From Panopea generosa (taxonomy: Eukaryota > Mollusca > Bivalvia > Adapedonta > Hiatellidae): a DNA stretch of 64,000 nucleotides. The position numbers were made by a program, and so were the translations under genes. The stretch lies in the NCBI GenBank assembly GCA_029582155.1, contig CM055901.1, positions 53,077,206 through 53,141,205 of the forward strand, in the 5' to 3' direction. The first letter of the stretch is position 1. Each line of letters begins with the position of its first letter. Shown piece after piece: positions 23,977 through 34,792 of the stretch. The notes beneath the pieces are model-generated. The model was given only the letters and a program-made list of their open reading frames with translations, was not told the origin of the DNA and did not search any database.

Positions 23977-24451
23977 TTATAAAAATGCAGAAATAAATGC
24001 AAGGAATACAAAACACATACGCAGCAATATGTGATTGAAGGTGTAAGCTCGCCATTGACTTTTTTCTTTATTCCATCGTAAATAAAATAAGTTTGCATGC
24101 TTGTCATTCATTGAGAGACTCTTGAAAACGAAAACAGTGAAACGTACATTTGAGTGTTTGTCAATCTCTGCACTCCCAAAATATGGATAGAAAAGAGTTT
24201 CATCATAGATATTTTGTTTCTGTTTAGGGTGCACACTGTTGAAAAGTGAAAAGTAGACGTTAGAAATAATGTATTCATTCCCAAATTTCCAAGCATCAGT
24301 TTTTTTTAAAAAATTCACAAGTCAAACATGATAATGCTTTCAACATGTTCAAAAAACATCAACAATGCCATTGAAACAAAATAAATGAGCATTAGAATTA
24401 GGAAAATGACTTTTTATATAAGGAGAAACAAGGATTACTCATAAGCGCCAT
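23977..24451 (-). repeat. Dispersed repeat copy A with a 113-residue open frame
   Basis: This segment is related to 50975-51330. Shared words are AAGTTTGCATGCTTGTCATTCAT (24089 and 51000 regions), CACTGTTGA, AAAGTGAAA and TTTCCAAGCAT, in the same order and spacing. In copy A the minus strand is open for 113 residues (24318-23977), with YFSLFNSVHPKQKQ and NVRFTVFVFKSLSMNDKHAN. In copy B the corresponding frame has stops. It could be a decayed exon or a repeat family with an ORF; I do not recognise the protein. Confidence 0.6.
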
Positions 24452-24462
24452 TATTCGACTAC

Positions 24463-24616
24463 AGGGTCATCCGTCCTACATGCCGAGTGGTCTAAGGCGC
24501 CGTCTCAATATCACTTACCTCTCACCGTTAAGGTCCCACTCGCTCCAAAAACTGGATATGCCATATATAACCTAAAATGTGTTGAAAATGGTGTTAAACC
24601 CCATTAAAAAAATATG
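24463..24616 (+). mobile_element. Complete tRNA-derived SINE with 11-bp target duplication
   Basis: TATTCGACTAC occurs at 24452-24462 and 24617-24627 and brackets a 154-bp element. The head has a Leu/Ser-tRNA-like A box (GCCGAGTGGTCTAAGGCGCCG, from 24482) and a weaker B box (TAAGGTCCCACTCGC, about 24528). The body runs into TGTTGAAAATGGTGTTAAACCCC and an A-rich tail. It sits at the edge of dispersed repeat copy A; copy B has no such insert at the corresponding place. Confidence 0.85.
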
Positions 24617-24627
24617 TATTCGACTAC

Positions 24628-25037
24628 CCCACGGAAGCATTCGTAGTTTCCAATGGTGGTACTTAGCCTTTACAGAAGGTACTGATAATTTTTAAAAATA
24701 TTAGATATGGTTTTATCATATATACAACCTCAGACGAATAGAAACAAAAAAATACTGTTCTTTAATACTATTATGATGCCTATTTTTACAATATTTAATA
24801 TTGCATAACCATACATAATTGTTCAAAATAAATATAAAAAAACTATAAAATGCATTTAAATATTTTATAAATATTTAATAAAGATTTTTATATCAAAAGA
24901 TTTGTCTTTAAATGCAGATTTCAAAATTAATAAACTTAATTTTGCATGTCAAAAATAATTTCAATATTTGATTAATTTAGTATTTTAATGTTTCTCTCAA
25001 GAAAAGTACATATTGCTAAATAGTTGGACTGCTCTAA
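24628..25037. other. Very AT-rich DNA
   Basis: About 400 bases rich in A/T runs. No gene or element end was recognised. Confidence 0.35.
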
Positions 25038-25401
25038 GTGTTGAGTGTTAAAGCCAAATATTAACACCTTCTGTCCAGCTCCTTTAAACAATCAGTGTCA
25101 GGTCTCAGTCAGCTTTTACTGTGATAATGAATCAGATGTTTAATCACCTTAAGCCTGAGATCAAAGAGTTTGTTTGATTGGAATTAAATAAAGGTATAAT
25201 AGTTGACAGGAAGCCAGACTGACATTTCCTACTTTGGACCTTATGGCTATAATTGTTGTAAATACATTTTTAACACCTGGAATGCGCAGAAACGTATATA
25301 AACCAAGATTGAACATGTCCAAGTATCAAACTGTATTTGGACATTGAATCGATAAATAAAATATTGTAAATTGTACAATATTGTCTTCTGCTTATTTCCA
25401 G
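25038..25401 (+). mobile_element. Possible solo LTR
   Basis: The segment has a promoter-like layout: a TATATAA box at 25294-25300, then a block (25326 onward) containing AATAAA (25355-25360) and ending near TTCCA at 25400. The block 25326-25401 is repeated at 25843-25918. The repeated part begins about 30 bases after the TATA box, where transcription would be expected to start. That fits an R-U5 segment of a retrotransposon LTR. The TG start (about 25038) is a guess and no target duplication was confirmed. No protein-coding part is present. Confidence 0.4.
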
Positions 25402-25918
25402 GTATTCTTTACTTTTTATTTCATTTAACTTGTAACTTTTTATGTTGATAGAAAGAAGTTTATTATTTTTTAGTAAATCTTAAATAATGTTTTCAGAATC
25501 TTTAAATGAAAGTAGAATTAATAATATCTTTGATGATACATTACTTAATCATAAACTATTCTTTATGGTAATAAATGTTTCCTACTGAAATGTACATGTA
25601 TGTATTCTGAAGTTACAATAACTATATAAATTAAAGAAAATAATTCATATGTATAACTTTTAATAAATAAGTGTACCTCTTACTGCAAGCGTTATTTCCC
25701 CAAATAATGACTTATTGTCAAAATTGTGTTAAAGTAGTTTGATTTCTTTACAAAAAATATTTAACTGTACGAATTTAAATACATGTCATTTCTGGTAACT
25801 AATATATGTTTGTATTTGAGATATGTTTTATGTATTTTATAATCAAACTGTATTTGAACATTGAATCGATAAATAAAATATTGTAAATTGTACAATATTG
25901 TCTTCTGCTTATTTCCAG
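25326..25918 (+). repeat. Near-identical 76-bp direct repeat (25326-25401 and 25843-25918)
   Basis: The two 76-bp copies differ at one base (TTTGGAC versus TTTGAAC). Each contains AATAAA and a hairpin with nine-base arms, AATATTGTA and TACAATATT, around a five-base loop. The flanks are unrelated. High identity amid old DNA suggests a recent event or a retrotransposon R-U5 copy. Confidence 0.85.
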
Positions 25919-26290
25919 AGAGAGACTCCGCTATATAGGTCACTGTACTCGTAGCTAAAACGCGTGCGAAAACTGTTCATGAAGCAAATTTGACTTTCAA
26001 ATATTTCTTTCTCTACTTATATTATATCATACCATGTTTAATAACAAAATGATTGTCTTTGTGTGCATGATGTAAATATTTAATTTTTAAATTAGCAAAA
26101 GTGAACATATTACCATTATTTGTTAAACCTACAATTTATATTTTGTTAAAATTTCAAATATGCCAACTTAACTATATCAATCAACTCAATATGTTCAAAG
26201 CAGGAAATTGTATTATTTGTTTAATCACTATTAATTATCACTTCCCCTTTGACATATGTTTTACACCTTGATGAGAAGGAAGTCTTTGAT
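25919..26290. other. AT-rich DNA after the second 76-bp copy
   Basis: No ORF or array was seen. It may be part of the LTR-retrotransposon-like remnant. Confidence 0.3.
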
Positions 26291-26299
26291 GCCATGTTC

Positions 26300-26900
26300 A
26301 CACCTTCAAAGTCAAACAATAACTTTGTTGGTCTATATAGAACATTAACATTAAGAAGAAAAAAAAAGACATTAATAGAATTTAGAAATTTAGGATAGCT
26401 TTGTGCAAGAAAATAGGATAAACTTTGTGTTATAACTTAGTGATTCAAAAATAATTTAATAGTTAACTTTGTGATAAACATGACTTTGTGACAACTGTGT
26501 GATTTCAGAATTATAATATAAAACTTTGTGAATATTTCTTTAGTAAAATCGTTATGATCCATAAACAGAACTTTGTGATTTTAAAGGCAGTGAATTGGAA
26601 ATAAGGACTTTGTAAACTAAGTGAATATTTAAAGTGAAATAAGGACTTCGAGTTTTTATAATTAATTTAACTTAGTGTCCATCTAATACCTGATATTTCT
26701 TTGTGAATAATACATAACGCTGTGCATACTTTCGTAAATATCATACTTTACGTTTTAAACATCTTATTAAAAAGTGTTCACTGTCATTTGGCATTTTGTT
26801 CATATCTACGACAACCGCACATCATGGATTACTACTGTCCCAACGTTATGGGGAGTGGACCGTTTTCCCCTCATAATAATACCATTAACGTTGCGTAAAT
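26300..26900 (+). other. CTTTGTGA-rich leader-like region
   Basis: Between 26326 and 26710 the word ACTTTGTGA or a close variant (AACTTAGTG, TCTTTGTGA) recurs about ten times at irregular spacing of roughly 20-70 bases. It is followed by a 24-codon ORF from ATG 26824 (begins MDYYCPNVMGSG) to a stop at 26898. The layout resembles the untranslated leader and gag start of an LTR retrotransposon downstream of the LTR-like segments at 25.0-25.9 kb. No gag or pol homology was seen, so this is a weak inference. Confidence 0.35.
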
Positions 26901-27562
26901 AACATTTTCTTTAACTTAAGTTTAACGAATATTAATAATTCCATATTAAACAGATGTGAATATAGCCTTTCATATTCTACCAGGGTTATTCAATACGTAT
27001 ATAATGCAACCTATTACTTATCTCTAAAACTACTTATAGTATTGTAATGGAACTTGATATGCTAATGAATCAACTTCTTGCTAATAATTCTGCTAACTTT
27101 GAGCATGTAATCTTGAATTACATCATCAGCGTACAACGTCAAATGACGTCACAAAAAGCATCATGGACGCGGTCATGTCAATTGAACAGCGCAGCTACAT
27201 AAAAGTCGAGTCTCGACGTAATAAGAATGCGAGATCAATCTTTAATGTATTACAAGAAGCTTGCAGTGAATGTTCTTTTTTCATATTCTCAAGTAACTAG
27301 TCGGGTTAATGAATTTAAGAATGGTAGATACACAATTGAAGACAACCAGCGAAGTGGGCGAAATGTGACCGCAACGGATACTTTCAAAACCGAAAAAGTG
27401 ATGGAACTTTTATGTTCAGACATAAGACTGACATGTGAAGAAATAACACAGGAATTGGACATTAGTGTGGGATCAGTTCATTCAATTACACGGAGCCGTT
27501 TTAAAATGCGTAAAGTTTCCACACGATTGGTGCACCATCACCTAACGTCGGATCAAATTGAA

Positions 27563-29042
27563 TTTTTATTTTCATTTATTCATGTCTCATCATATGTAGA
27601 ACAATATAGAACATAATATATATACATAAAATAACATATGCCATTCTAAAACGAATTATAAGAGACAATATACAACTCATAAAATATTTCTAATTCATAA
27701 AATATTTTTTCTAATCACATTAATCATCACAATTTATTAACATTATATTTCAATAAAAGATGAAAACCCATTGCTAATCTTGACTTGCGTCTAAAAGGTT
27801 CTTAAGACAAAAAAATTAAAATTTGACAAGCAATATAAGCACTAATGCGCATTTTAAGAAATGTTTTAAAAGATCAGTTATCACTTCAAATCAGATTTGT
27901 AATGAACTGATTGGCAATGAGTTTTCACACTGTAATAAAATGTAGACAGTAAATTTTACAAATAAGTAATATACAAACGTTATTTATATAAGTAAAAAGT
28001 CCGTTTCTTTAATACGTTAAAACAGGTTTTGGCAGTAAATCTTATCATCTCTTTATTTGAAAATAGGAACTTCATTTTATCACAACCATTAAAATTATAA
28101 AATTAAGGAGTAATCTCATTGGCTTTAAGTAGAAAACCTCTTCGTTTATCAACATATAAATTGCAGTTTAACATAGCATGAAACTCATCTTCGATATGTT
28201 CACTACAATGTGGACATAAGCGTTCACTTTCGGGAATATTTTCAAATCGACCTGTTTCAATTCGTAATGGTGCTACTCCACAACGAAATTTTGCGAACGC
28301 CGACCTATGTTTATGAGGTAAAATCATTTTACAATATTGTTCTGTGTTATACTCTGACTTAAATAGCCTGTACGTTCTTAACTTATTTCGCCTAGTACCG
28401 CTGACACCTGTGATTCGATTAATACTAGAATTCCACTCAGAAATGTAGATATTCATCATTTTTTTCAAAAATAGTGTCATTAATTTGAGTTTTATTTCTA
28501 GTTGTGTCATTAATATCAAAGAAATGTGGCACTTCAAGGTTAACAAAGTTACATTTGACAGCAAAGAACCAATTCTTACACCTAACATTAGCTTTACTAT
28601 GTGCCCAGATAAATATTCGTTTATTAAGTCGAGTGACATTCGTATGGACATTGCGGCTCCAGTGGTTACATATGCATTTCCACTGTTTAAGTAATGGTGG
28701 AGTCCAACCCATATCACCGAACACAGCTGCAGTAGGTGTGTACTTCCCGGTCCCTAGATAAAACCTCATAGCTCTGTTTTGAATTGCGTTTATGCAAGAA
28801 TACGATTTGGTGCCCCAAATCGAAGCTCCATATGATATCACAGACCATACTAACGAATCAAATAACTTTTTGAATACGTCAAAAGGCATACCACCTAAAG
28901 CTTTATACTTTGCAATTAAAAGACCTAAAGCGCGACCCGCACTCTGAGCAATTATTTTGGCTGTTTGATTATAATCCAAAAACTCCGTAAGAGTAAGCCC
29001 TAAATACACATACTTTTCTGATAACTTAATACCATTTACACC
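27563..29042 (-). mobile_element. 5'-truncated LINE nested in the mariner element
   Basis: A 1,480-bp retroposed copy on the minus strand, flanked by AATTGAA at 27556-27562 and 29043-29049. The transposase frame before and after it joins exactly at this point, which confirms the insertion site. The 5' end, at the right, is truncated inside the RT C-terminal region. The 3' end, at the left, is A-rich on the minus strand (AATAAATGAAAATAAAAA). The LINE is not the same family as the one at 12.7-14.3 kb, judging by its different C-terminal protein sequence. Confidence 0.85.
28103..29042 (-). pseudogene. LINE RT C-terminal region, frameshifted
   Basis: The frame enters at the truncation point with GVNGIKLSEKYVYLGL (late RT motif). 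It continues with thumb-like LFDSLVWSVISYGASIWG and AIQNRAMRFYLG, and after a frame change near 28450 reaches RSAFAKFRCGVAPLRIETGR and a C-terminal Cys/His knuckle, CPHCSEHIEDEFHAMLNC. The stop is at 28103. The upstream part of the apparent minus-strand ORF (29043-29192) is antisense mariner and not LINE. There is no RT active site. Confidence 0.8.
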
Positions 29043-29763
29043 AATTGAACGTCGTTTGACGGTCGCGACCAACCTACTTTCGCGCTTTAATGCAGAAGGT
29101 CGGGACTTTCTTTCAAAAATCTTTCCAAAGGACGAGACGTGGATTAGATCATACAAACCAGAGATGAAGCGACAATCGACCGAGTGGAACACCCTGAATT
29201 CACCGAGATCGACAAAGTACCGTCGGGTGCAATGAAATATAAAGCAACGGACGATATTCGTGTATGATATTCGTTAAGTTCTGATAAGTCACAAGGTTCC
29301 AGTCGGTCAAACGGTCAACAGCACATTCTGCAAGGAGTACATTAAAAATACCTACGACTAGCCATACGTTAACAGCGCCCAGAACTACTGCGAGCCGGTC
29401 CAGTCATACTTCACCGGATGTGACGTTATTTTTTGCGGAATATAAATGGGATAAGTTGGACAACCCTCCATATCCCCCTGACTTTAGCCCCAGTGGTTAT
29501 GACTTATTCCCATGACTTAAAGAAATTATAAGGGGAATTCGATTCACTGACCTAGAGGAGATTGAAATTGCTGTGGCCAAGCAGGTGAGGGTATATGAGC
29601 GCGGTTGCCTAGCAACAGGAAAAGAAGATATGTTGAAGTGATACACATAGGTCATTAACCACAAGGGACATTACTTCGAGGGATTATAATACAGTATTTA
29701 CACTGATTTTCATAATAAATGATTTATGTGATAGGTTGCATGATATATTGAATGACCCTCGTA

Positions 29764-31740
29764 TGTAATGTTTTGTTCGCAGTATCTAATTATTAGCTTG
29801 AGACATGCAACTTAATTGTACTATACAATTATTATTGAAATGTTGATGATGATCGTGAGGAAATATGTCTCTTCAATTATACACTGGTAAATGTATATAT
29901 AATAAAAAAACCTATTTCTTAAAGTTTGTATAAACATGTCGATTTTTATAGAGATGCAGGAAAGGCGCAAACATCGTGTGAAAACCAGCATTTTGCGATA
30001 GTGTTTAGACATAGACGCTCAATGTCTACAGTAGGATTATTGTCACGATCTGATATTAGAATATTCATGATATCAGACAATATACAATTACTATCCGTCA
30101 CATAGTGCAACCTTAGGAATATTTATCTTGCCATATACAGAAGGTATTTCACTTTACAACGCTGAGTTATGAATTTATCATTTTAACAGTGATTAGCAGT
30201 GATAAACATCGCCTACGTGCACGAACTATAAATATATATATATATTTCTATTCCTATCGAATAAAAATACTTCAAACAAAGAAGAAACACTTGGTTAATT
30301 CATTCTAAAGTCTCTCCTTAAACCAGTCAAACTGTCATTTGTAACTTGTAATGTTTTGAAAATTGAATTCTATTTAGCACCCAACCCCATTATAAACAAC
30401 AACAACAAAATAAAACTTAATATATTGACCATATTTCAAAGATAATAAAATAATTTAAAATATACTAATATAAAAAAATACAAGTAATGAAAATTTTCAT
30501 AATATTGTCAAAAGCTAATACCTATTTCACTCAATTGAAAAACCAAAGTCATTCTCTTGGTTTTCTCGTAGGGTTTAAATTAACAAACACTGACAAATGT
30601 CAACAAGTTTGTTAAGAACAAATTAAACTTGAACCATCGCTCATCTTTAACCACAACAACTTGACCTAATGTTCAGCTACTAGAAGTTACATATTCTAAC
30701 TATATATTAAACGTATTTTGAAATTGAAACATTTACTGTTTCAACTGTGCTGAGTTTGAAATAATTGCATGTCAAGATTGTATTTAAATTTCTTCCATTT
30801 AAATTCTTAGTAAATCAGACCCATTAAGCTTATTTTAACAGTATTATCAGTTTTGACTTGTCCGTGAATCGCGACTTAACAAGAGTAAATGAGGCAATTC
30901 TATTCGTATTTACCGATACAAAAGCGATAGTGCGAATGCCTGCGATACTAGTTGAAATCTCTTTCCGCTTCCTGAACACTGCTAGCATTAAAGGAAAATT
31001 CATCAACAGCTTGTCAAGCGGCCAGTGTAGCCGGAGAGATATATATTTGCATTGCAGTTCAAAGTTAAGGCGGACTGCATTACAGCTGGTGTCAAAATAG
31101 TGTCTCGGATTACCGATAATTCCTAATTATTTATTCAGTTAAATAGTACAATAAGGCAAAACGCACGATTAATTAGTTTTATAATTAGTAAGAAAGCCTG
31201 ATAATTGCTTACGGATATACCATCGGTATGTACTTAGAACATGAAAGTGGAATATTAAAAATTTGATTTATTTTCCTGTAAACGTGATAATCGCGGTTTC
31301 CATAGAGTTTGTTTGGTTTATCTCTACAGTCATGATTATATTTATAAATGTTTTTTCAGATTCTTTTGATAGATTATAGAAGAAGTGCGTTCAGCTTTGG
31401 GACATTAAACAAATACATTTCTTTACTCGTGGAGAATAGGAAAGTGAAAAACGGTATCGTAGTATTTGAGGCAGTGTTATATGCATTATATCAAGTACAT
31501 ACATTGTATCGGATAATAGAATGAACTGAAAACATTTAGTATTTTTAAACAAATTAAAAAAAAAATCAGATTGCATGTTACTGGATTACTTTATTTGTAT
31601 ATCTTGATAATACAAGTTTCATTTTACTTTTAATTAATAAACATATCATATTAGTTTGACATACGGCGAAATACAATGTTTTCGTTTAAAGAACTTTATA
31701 AAATGGAAATAAAAGTGTGAGGCATTTTTTCTTGACTGAC
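29764..31740. other. Upstream region of the GPCR exon, no gene recognised
   Basis: About 2 kb of AT-rich DNA. It contains a short TA run at 30231-30244 and an 80-residue plus-strand ORF at 30858-31100 in less AT-rich sequence. That ORF is not recognised, though an untranslated 5' exon or enhancer could lie there. Confidence 0.35.
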
Positions 31741-31746
31741 TAAAGT

Positions 31747-31755
31747 TATATAAAA
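31747..31755 (+). promoter_or_regulatory. TATA-like box before the GPCR exon
   Basis: TATATAAAA lies 35-43 bases upstream of the GPCR ATG at 31790. It could place transcription start only a few bases before the ATG. In AT-rich DNA such a box also arises by chance, and an upstream non-coding exon cannot be excluded. Confidence 0.3.
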
Positions 31756-31789
31756 AAGTATAAAAGTATAAAGTCCATATACCTTCAAC

Positions 31790-32203
31790 ATGCAGCCTGG
31801 GAACATTACAGCAGCAGAATGTAATAGTTCATATGACGGTGACTATTACAACGCATCGTCGGACGAATTATACGTCAACGAATGCCTCGGAATTAAAAAA
31901 TGCATGTCCGCGTCAGCATGCACGAACTTTATAGCCGCACACGTTCGTCCAGATACGATGGAATGGTTTATTATAGCTATTTACAGTATCATATTTTGTG
32001 TCGGGTTAACAGGTAATGGTTTAGTTTGTTTTGTGGTATTTAGGACATCGCATATGAGAACAGTTATAAATATATTTATAGTAAACTTAGCCGTGGCAGA
32101 TTTCATGGTACTCCTCATCTGCCTACCGCCCTCGCTTCTGGCTGACACGACGGAATCCTGGTATCTCGGCGAAGTTATGTGTAAAGTAGTGCCATTTCTA
32201 CAG
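31790..32203 (+). CDS. First coding exon of an orexin/allatotropin-type peptide GPCR (partial)
   Basis: The exon encodes 138 residues: an extracellular N terminus, TM1, TM2 and the first extracellular loop of a rhodopsin-class receptor. Asn-linked glycosylation motifs are NIT (5), NSS (12) and NAS (21). TM1 spans about 58-84 with the conserved GN (Asn76). An intracellular loop (HMRTVINIF) leads to TM2 with LAVAD (Asp104) and CLPPSLL. ESWYLGEVMCKVVPFLQ follows and holds Cys131, the usual disulfide partner of loop 2. TM1-TM2 and the ESW-x5-MCK-VP-LQ segment resemble orexin and allatotropin receptors. The exon ends after Gln138 at a CAG|GTAGGC donor in phase 0, where orexin receptors also carry an intron, as I recall. 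ORF read-through to 32269 is intronic. There is no signal peptide, as is common for this class. TM3-TM7 were not found in the window. A galanin, NPY or cholecystokinin-like peptide receptor is the main alternative. Confidence 0.8.
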
Positions 32204-32680
32204 GTAGGCAATATGTATATATATATATACTTGTATTTAATTATAAAATTGATATCATTAAGATATTAACTCAGTCAGGGGCCGTGAGTTCGAATGCCCA
32301 CATTACCAATGTATCCGTTATGTTTGTAATACGACATCACGCCTCATTGTCACTTGTCACTCACCACTGATTCGAGTGCGAAAGTTATCCATTAATTACA
32401 TAGATAGATGTGATTGCGTACTGGCTAACCTTCCAGGAACTCTGCAAAGAGTGGTTCATTTAACTGATCGTAAGTTTGTGCTCGATGGCATACAATTGTT
32501 CTGAATATTCAATCATCAGTCATAAATCATTTTTATTAAAGTAATTTTGTCATATGCACAGATATACCATATTTTATGCATCAACGTTTTAAACATGTAT
32601 ATTAATACTTGATTGTACATATCATTAATTTAACATAACCGTAGTAGCACAGTCATTAAACACTTATCAACTACTATATT
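32204..32680. other. Start of the GPCR intron with a SINE-like fragment
   Basis: The donor is followed by an AT run. TCAGTCAGGGGCCGTGAGTTCGAATGCCC (32273-32300) contains a B-box-like GAGTTCGAATGCC, suggesting the end of a SINE head. A body-like segment to about 32470 follows. The A box is not convincing. Confidence 0.4.
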
Positions 32681-32830
32681 TACTTTTTTGAAAGTGAATG
32701 CACTCGAATAACACACTTCCGATTTATATACTTTTTTTAAAGTGAATGCACTGGAATAACTAACTTCCGATTTATATACTTTTTTTAAAATGAATGCACT
32801 GGAATAAAACTCTTCCGATTTATATAAAAC
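32681..32830 (+). repeat. 48-bp tandem repeat, three copies
   Basis: The unit contains CTTTTTTTAAAGTGAATGCACTGGAATAA and a CTTCCGATTTATATA segment. Three copies differ by few substitutions. The minus-strand ORF across it (YKSEV-SYSSAFTLKKV) follows from the period being a multiple of three. Confidence 0.85.
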
Positions 32831-32892
32831 TTTTTTTTTTAAAGTTCGTAAAAAAGAAATTAGACATGTATTAATATTAAACAAGTTTAGTG

Positions 32893-33110
32893 TAGAGCGC
32901 GTGATGCTGTAGTAGAGCACCGAACCCATGATCTGAGGGTCGGGGGTTCGATCCTCCGCCACAGCTATGTGTGGTGTCCTTGAGCAAGACAGTTTTCCGC
33001 ATATGCTTAGCACTTGTTCTCACCAGGAAGACTTCGAGCGTGATATGCCTAAGCTGTAAGATCTTGTTTTACAATCAAAGTAAAATATATAAGTTTAAAC
33101 TATACTACAA
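32893..33110 (+). mobile_element. tRNA-derived SINE with a conserved-type tail
   Basis: The head has an A-box-like TGCTGTAGTAGAGCACCG (32908-32925) and a strong B box, GGGGGTTCGATCCTCCGCC (32943-32961). The body holds GTGTCCTTGAGCAAGACAG and TTCTCACCAGGAAGACTTCGAGCGTGATAT. Tails of this kind recur in SINEs of marine animals. The 3' limit is approximate. Confidence 0.75.
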
Positions 33111-33197
33111 GTTAAGTCATCCACTTTATGAAATAAAATACATTTACTTAACTACGAGGCTTAGTCGACTATACTCGTATAATACGACCTTTAAAGC

Positions 33198-33345
33198 GGT
33201 GTGGTAGTGTAGTGGATATAGTGTTGCCCGCTCACGCCTGAGGTTACGGGTTTGATCTTTAACTCGACTCAATGCCTCTCATAAAAGTGAACTCGACAGC
33301 GATTCAAATACATGTACTCGTTGAGCTTTCTTCGCTACCGAACTT
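33198..33345 (+). mobile_element. tRNA-derived SINE
   Basis: GTGGTAGTGTAGTGGATATAGTG (33201-33223) serves as an A-box region, and GAGGTTACGGGTTTGATCTTT (33240-33260) as a degenerate B box. A body of about 85 bases follows. The head differs from that of the SINE just upstream. Confidence 0.55.
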
Positions 33346-34790
33346 AAATAAATTAGTATAAACTAAAACGCCCAAATCATAGCATGAATAAATTGATCCT
33401 GCAACTTGTCAAGCATCTAAATGTTATAAGATAGATTTAAGATATCTAAAAAGATAACCAAATACATAGCAAAACATAGCGATGCCTGCAAAAGGAATAT
33501 AACTTCGGCTGTTACTGATGCTACACAGTCAACAAAAACGGAATCCTCTATATTCGTTTCATTGTTGCGTTCTCCGCTACTTTGCTTCCACGTTATGTGA
33601 TTGTGATAATTAACGGTAATGAATCATGTCACACACTAAACACATTTCCCCTCTCATCTTACCATCTTGCTGATCGGTTTATCGGTTAAGGTGTCACACG
33701 ATGTTTGAAGTACCTGAATCATGTTTAATCAAAGTAACGCGGTTGCTATCGAACAATCTGACGTTAATCCTTGACTAAACTGGTCTTTTAGTAAATTAGA
33801 TATACTTTTTTAATGTGAAACATGAAAGGACGACGTGGTCGCCTTCTGTAATTGAATATGATAACTATAAGAAGATATTTGAGAAAAACATGCACGGAGA
33901 AAGTTGACATCATGCTTAGTTTTCTCATTTTGTTCACCATATAAAAACATAACATGTATGTACTATGTTTTATATTCGAATTACATAATTCCGATAACTG
34001 TCTCAATAATAATCTAAAATGCTAAACTCAAATTACGTTTTCATTTTTTTTAAAATTATTTTATTTAAAAAAATAACAATTTACATTTACATATATTAAA
34101 CTTATATTGTATATAGAAACTGAATGACATACTTTATTGTTATTTTTTTCCTCTGTCAAATTACATTTGATCACTTTTGTAATATGAATGATGTATGAGA
34201 CCCAATTATAACATGTAATATTAATTCGTAAAGCTATGAATTCAGATACGATTTACAAAATGACCTCTGTCCTACTGAAGCTATGAAGTCAATAACCATT
34301 TTTGTAACAATCTGTTTAATATAGTTTACAATAATATTTAAGCTGCTATAACCTTGCCTTTCAATAATAATAAAAATAGCCAAGTCGAAAAAGTGGTAGT
34401 CTTTGGCAACACAGACATAAAACTCAGTCACTTGAATTGGAGAACAACACCACCGATCAAAATAAAAATAATATAAAACCGGAGCATATGTTAAAACGAC
34501 ATGATGTGGTGTAGTGAATAAATTATGTAAAGCTTTAAAGTCACTATATTTATTATGCTTAATTGCACACATGATGGAAAACTAATACAGGAAACTAGGA
34601 GTTCTACGTCTTTGAGTAAAATAGTATTTAATTAATATAAGTTATCAAACATAGTAAAAAACAAACAAATATTAACCATATAAATGATGTTTAAATCTAA
34701 CATTAAAACATTCCAAATAATGGTATTTTAAACAAGTTTCATATTTAAAAATAAACAGTTTTAATTAGCTTAACATAGATACAAATGCGT
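33346..34790. other. AT-rich intronic DNA
   Basis: No exon with receptor-like sequence, no array and no clear element was seen. A 112-residue minus-strand ORF at 34234-34572 has no recognisable motif. Confidence 0.35.
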
Positions 34791-34792
34791 TT

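Larger units (their letters stand above)
27163..29690 (+). pseudogene. mariner transposase, split and frameshifted
   Basis: The start ATG at 27163 leads into MSIEQRSYIKVESRR. After a frame change come RVNEFKNGR (about 27303), IEDNQRSGRN (about 27339) and SVGSVHSITRSRFKMRKVS (27462-27518). These are the two helix-turn-helix parts of a mariner transposase and their linker. At 27562 the frame is cut by a LINE. It resumes at 29050 with LLSRFNAEGRDFL and KDETWIRSY (the first catalytic Asp region). Further on, frames with stops hold LRLAIR, QRPELLRAG, PPYPPDFSPSGYDLFP and GHYFEGL. The second catalytic Asp segment, normally just before PPYSPDL, appears deleted. It is not functional. Confidence 0.85.
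26980..29761 (+). mobile_element. mariner element interrupted by a LINE
   Basis: The left end reads CCAGGGTTATTCAATA and continues to ATGCAACCTAT (27003-27013). The right end, on the opposite strand, reads CGAGGGTCATTCAATATATC and also reaches ATGCAACCTAT. The inverted ends are therefore about 31 bp with a few mismatches. Both are flanked by TA (26978-26979, 29762-29763). The transposase fragments inside are mariner-like. Removing the inserted LINE (27563-29042) and one 7-bp duplication leaves 1,295 bp, the canonical mariner length. Confidence 0.9.

Noticed and set aside
32204-32269. Continuation of the GPCR ORF past the TM2-loop
   Set aside because: The receptor-like sequence stops exactly at a GTAGGC donor. 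The extra residues are AT-run translation.
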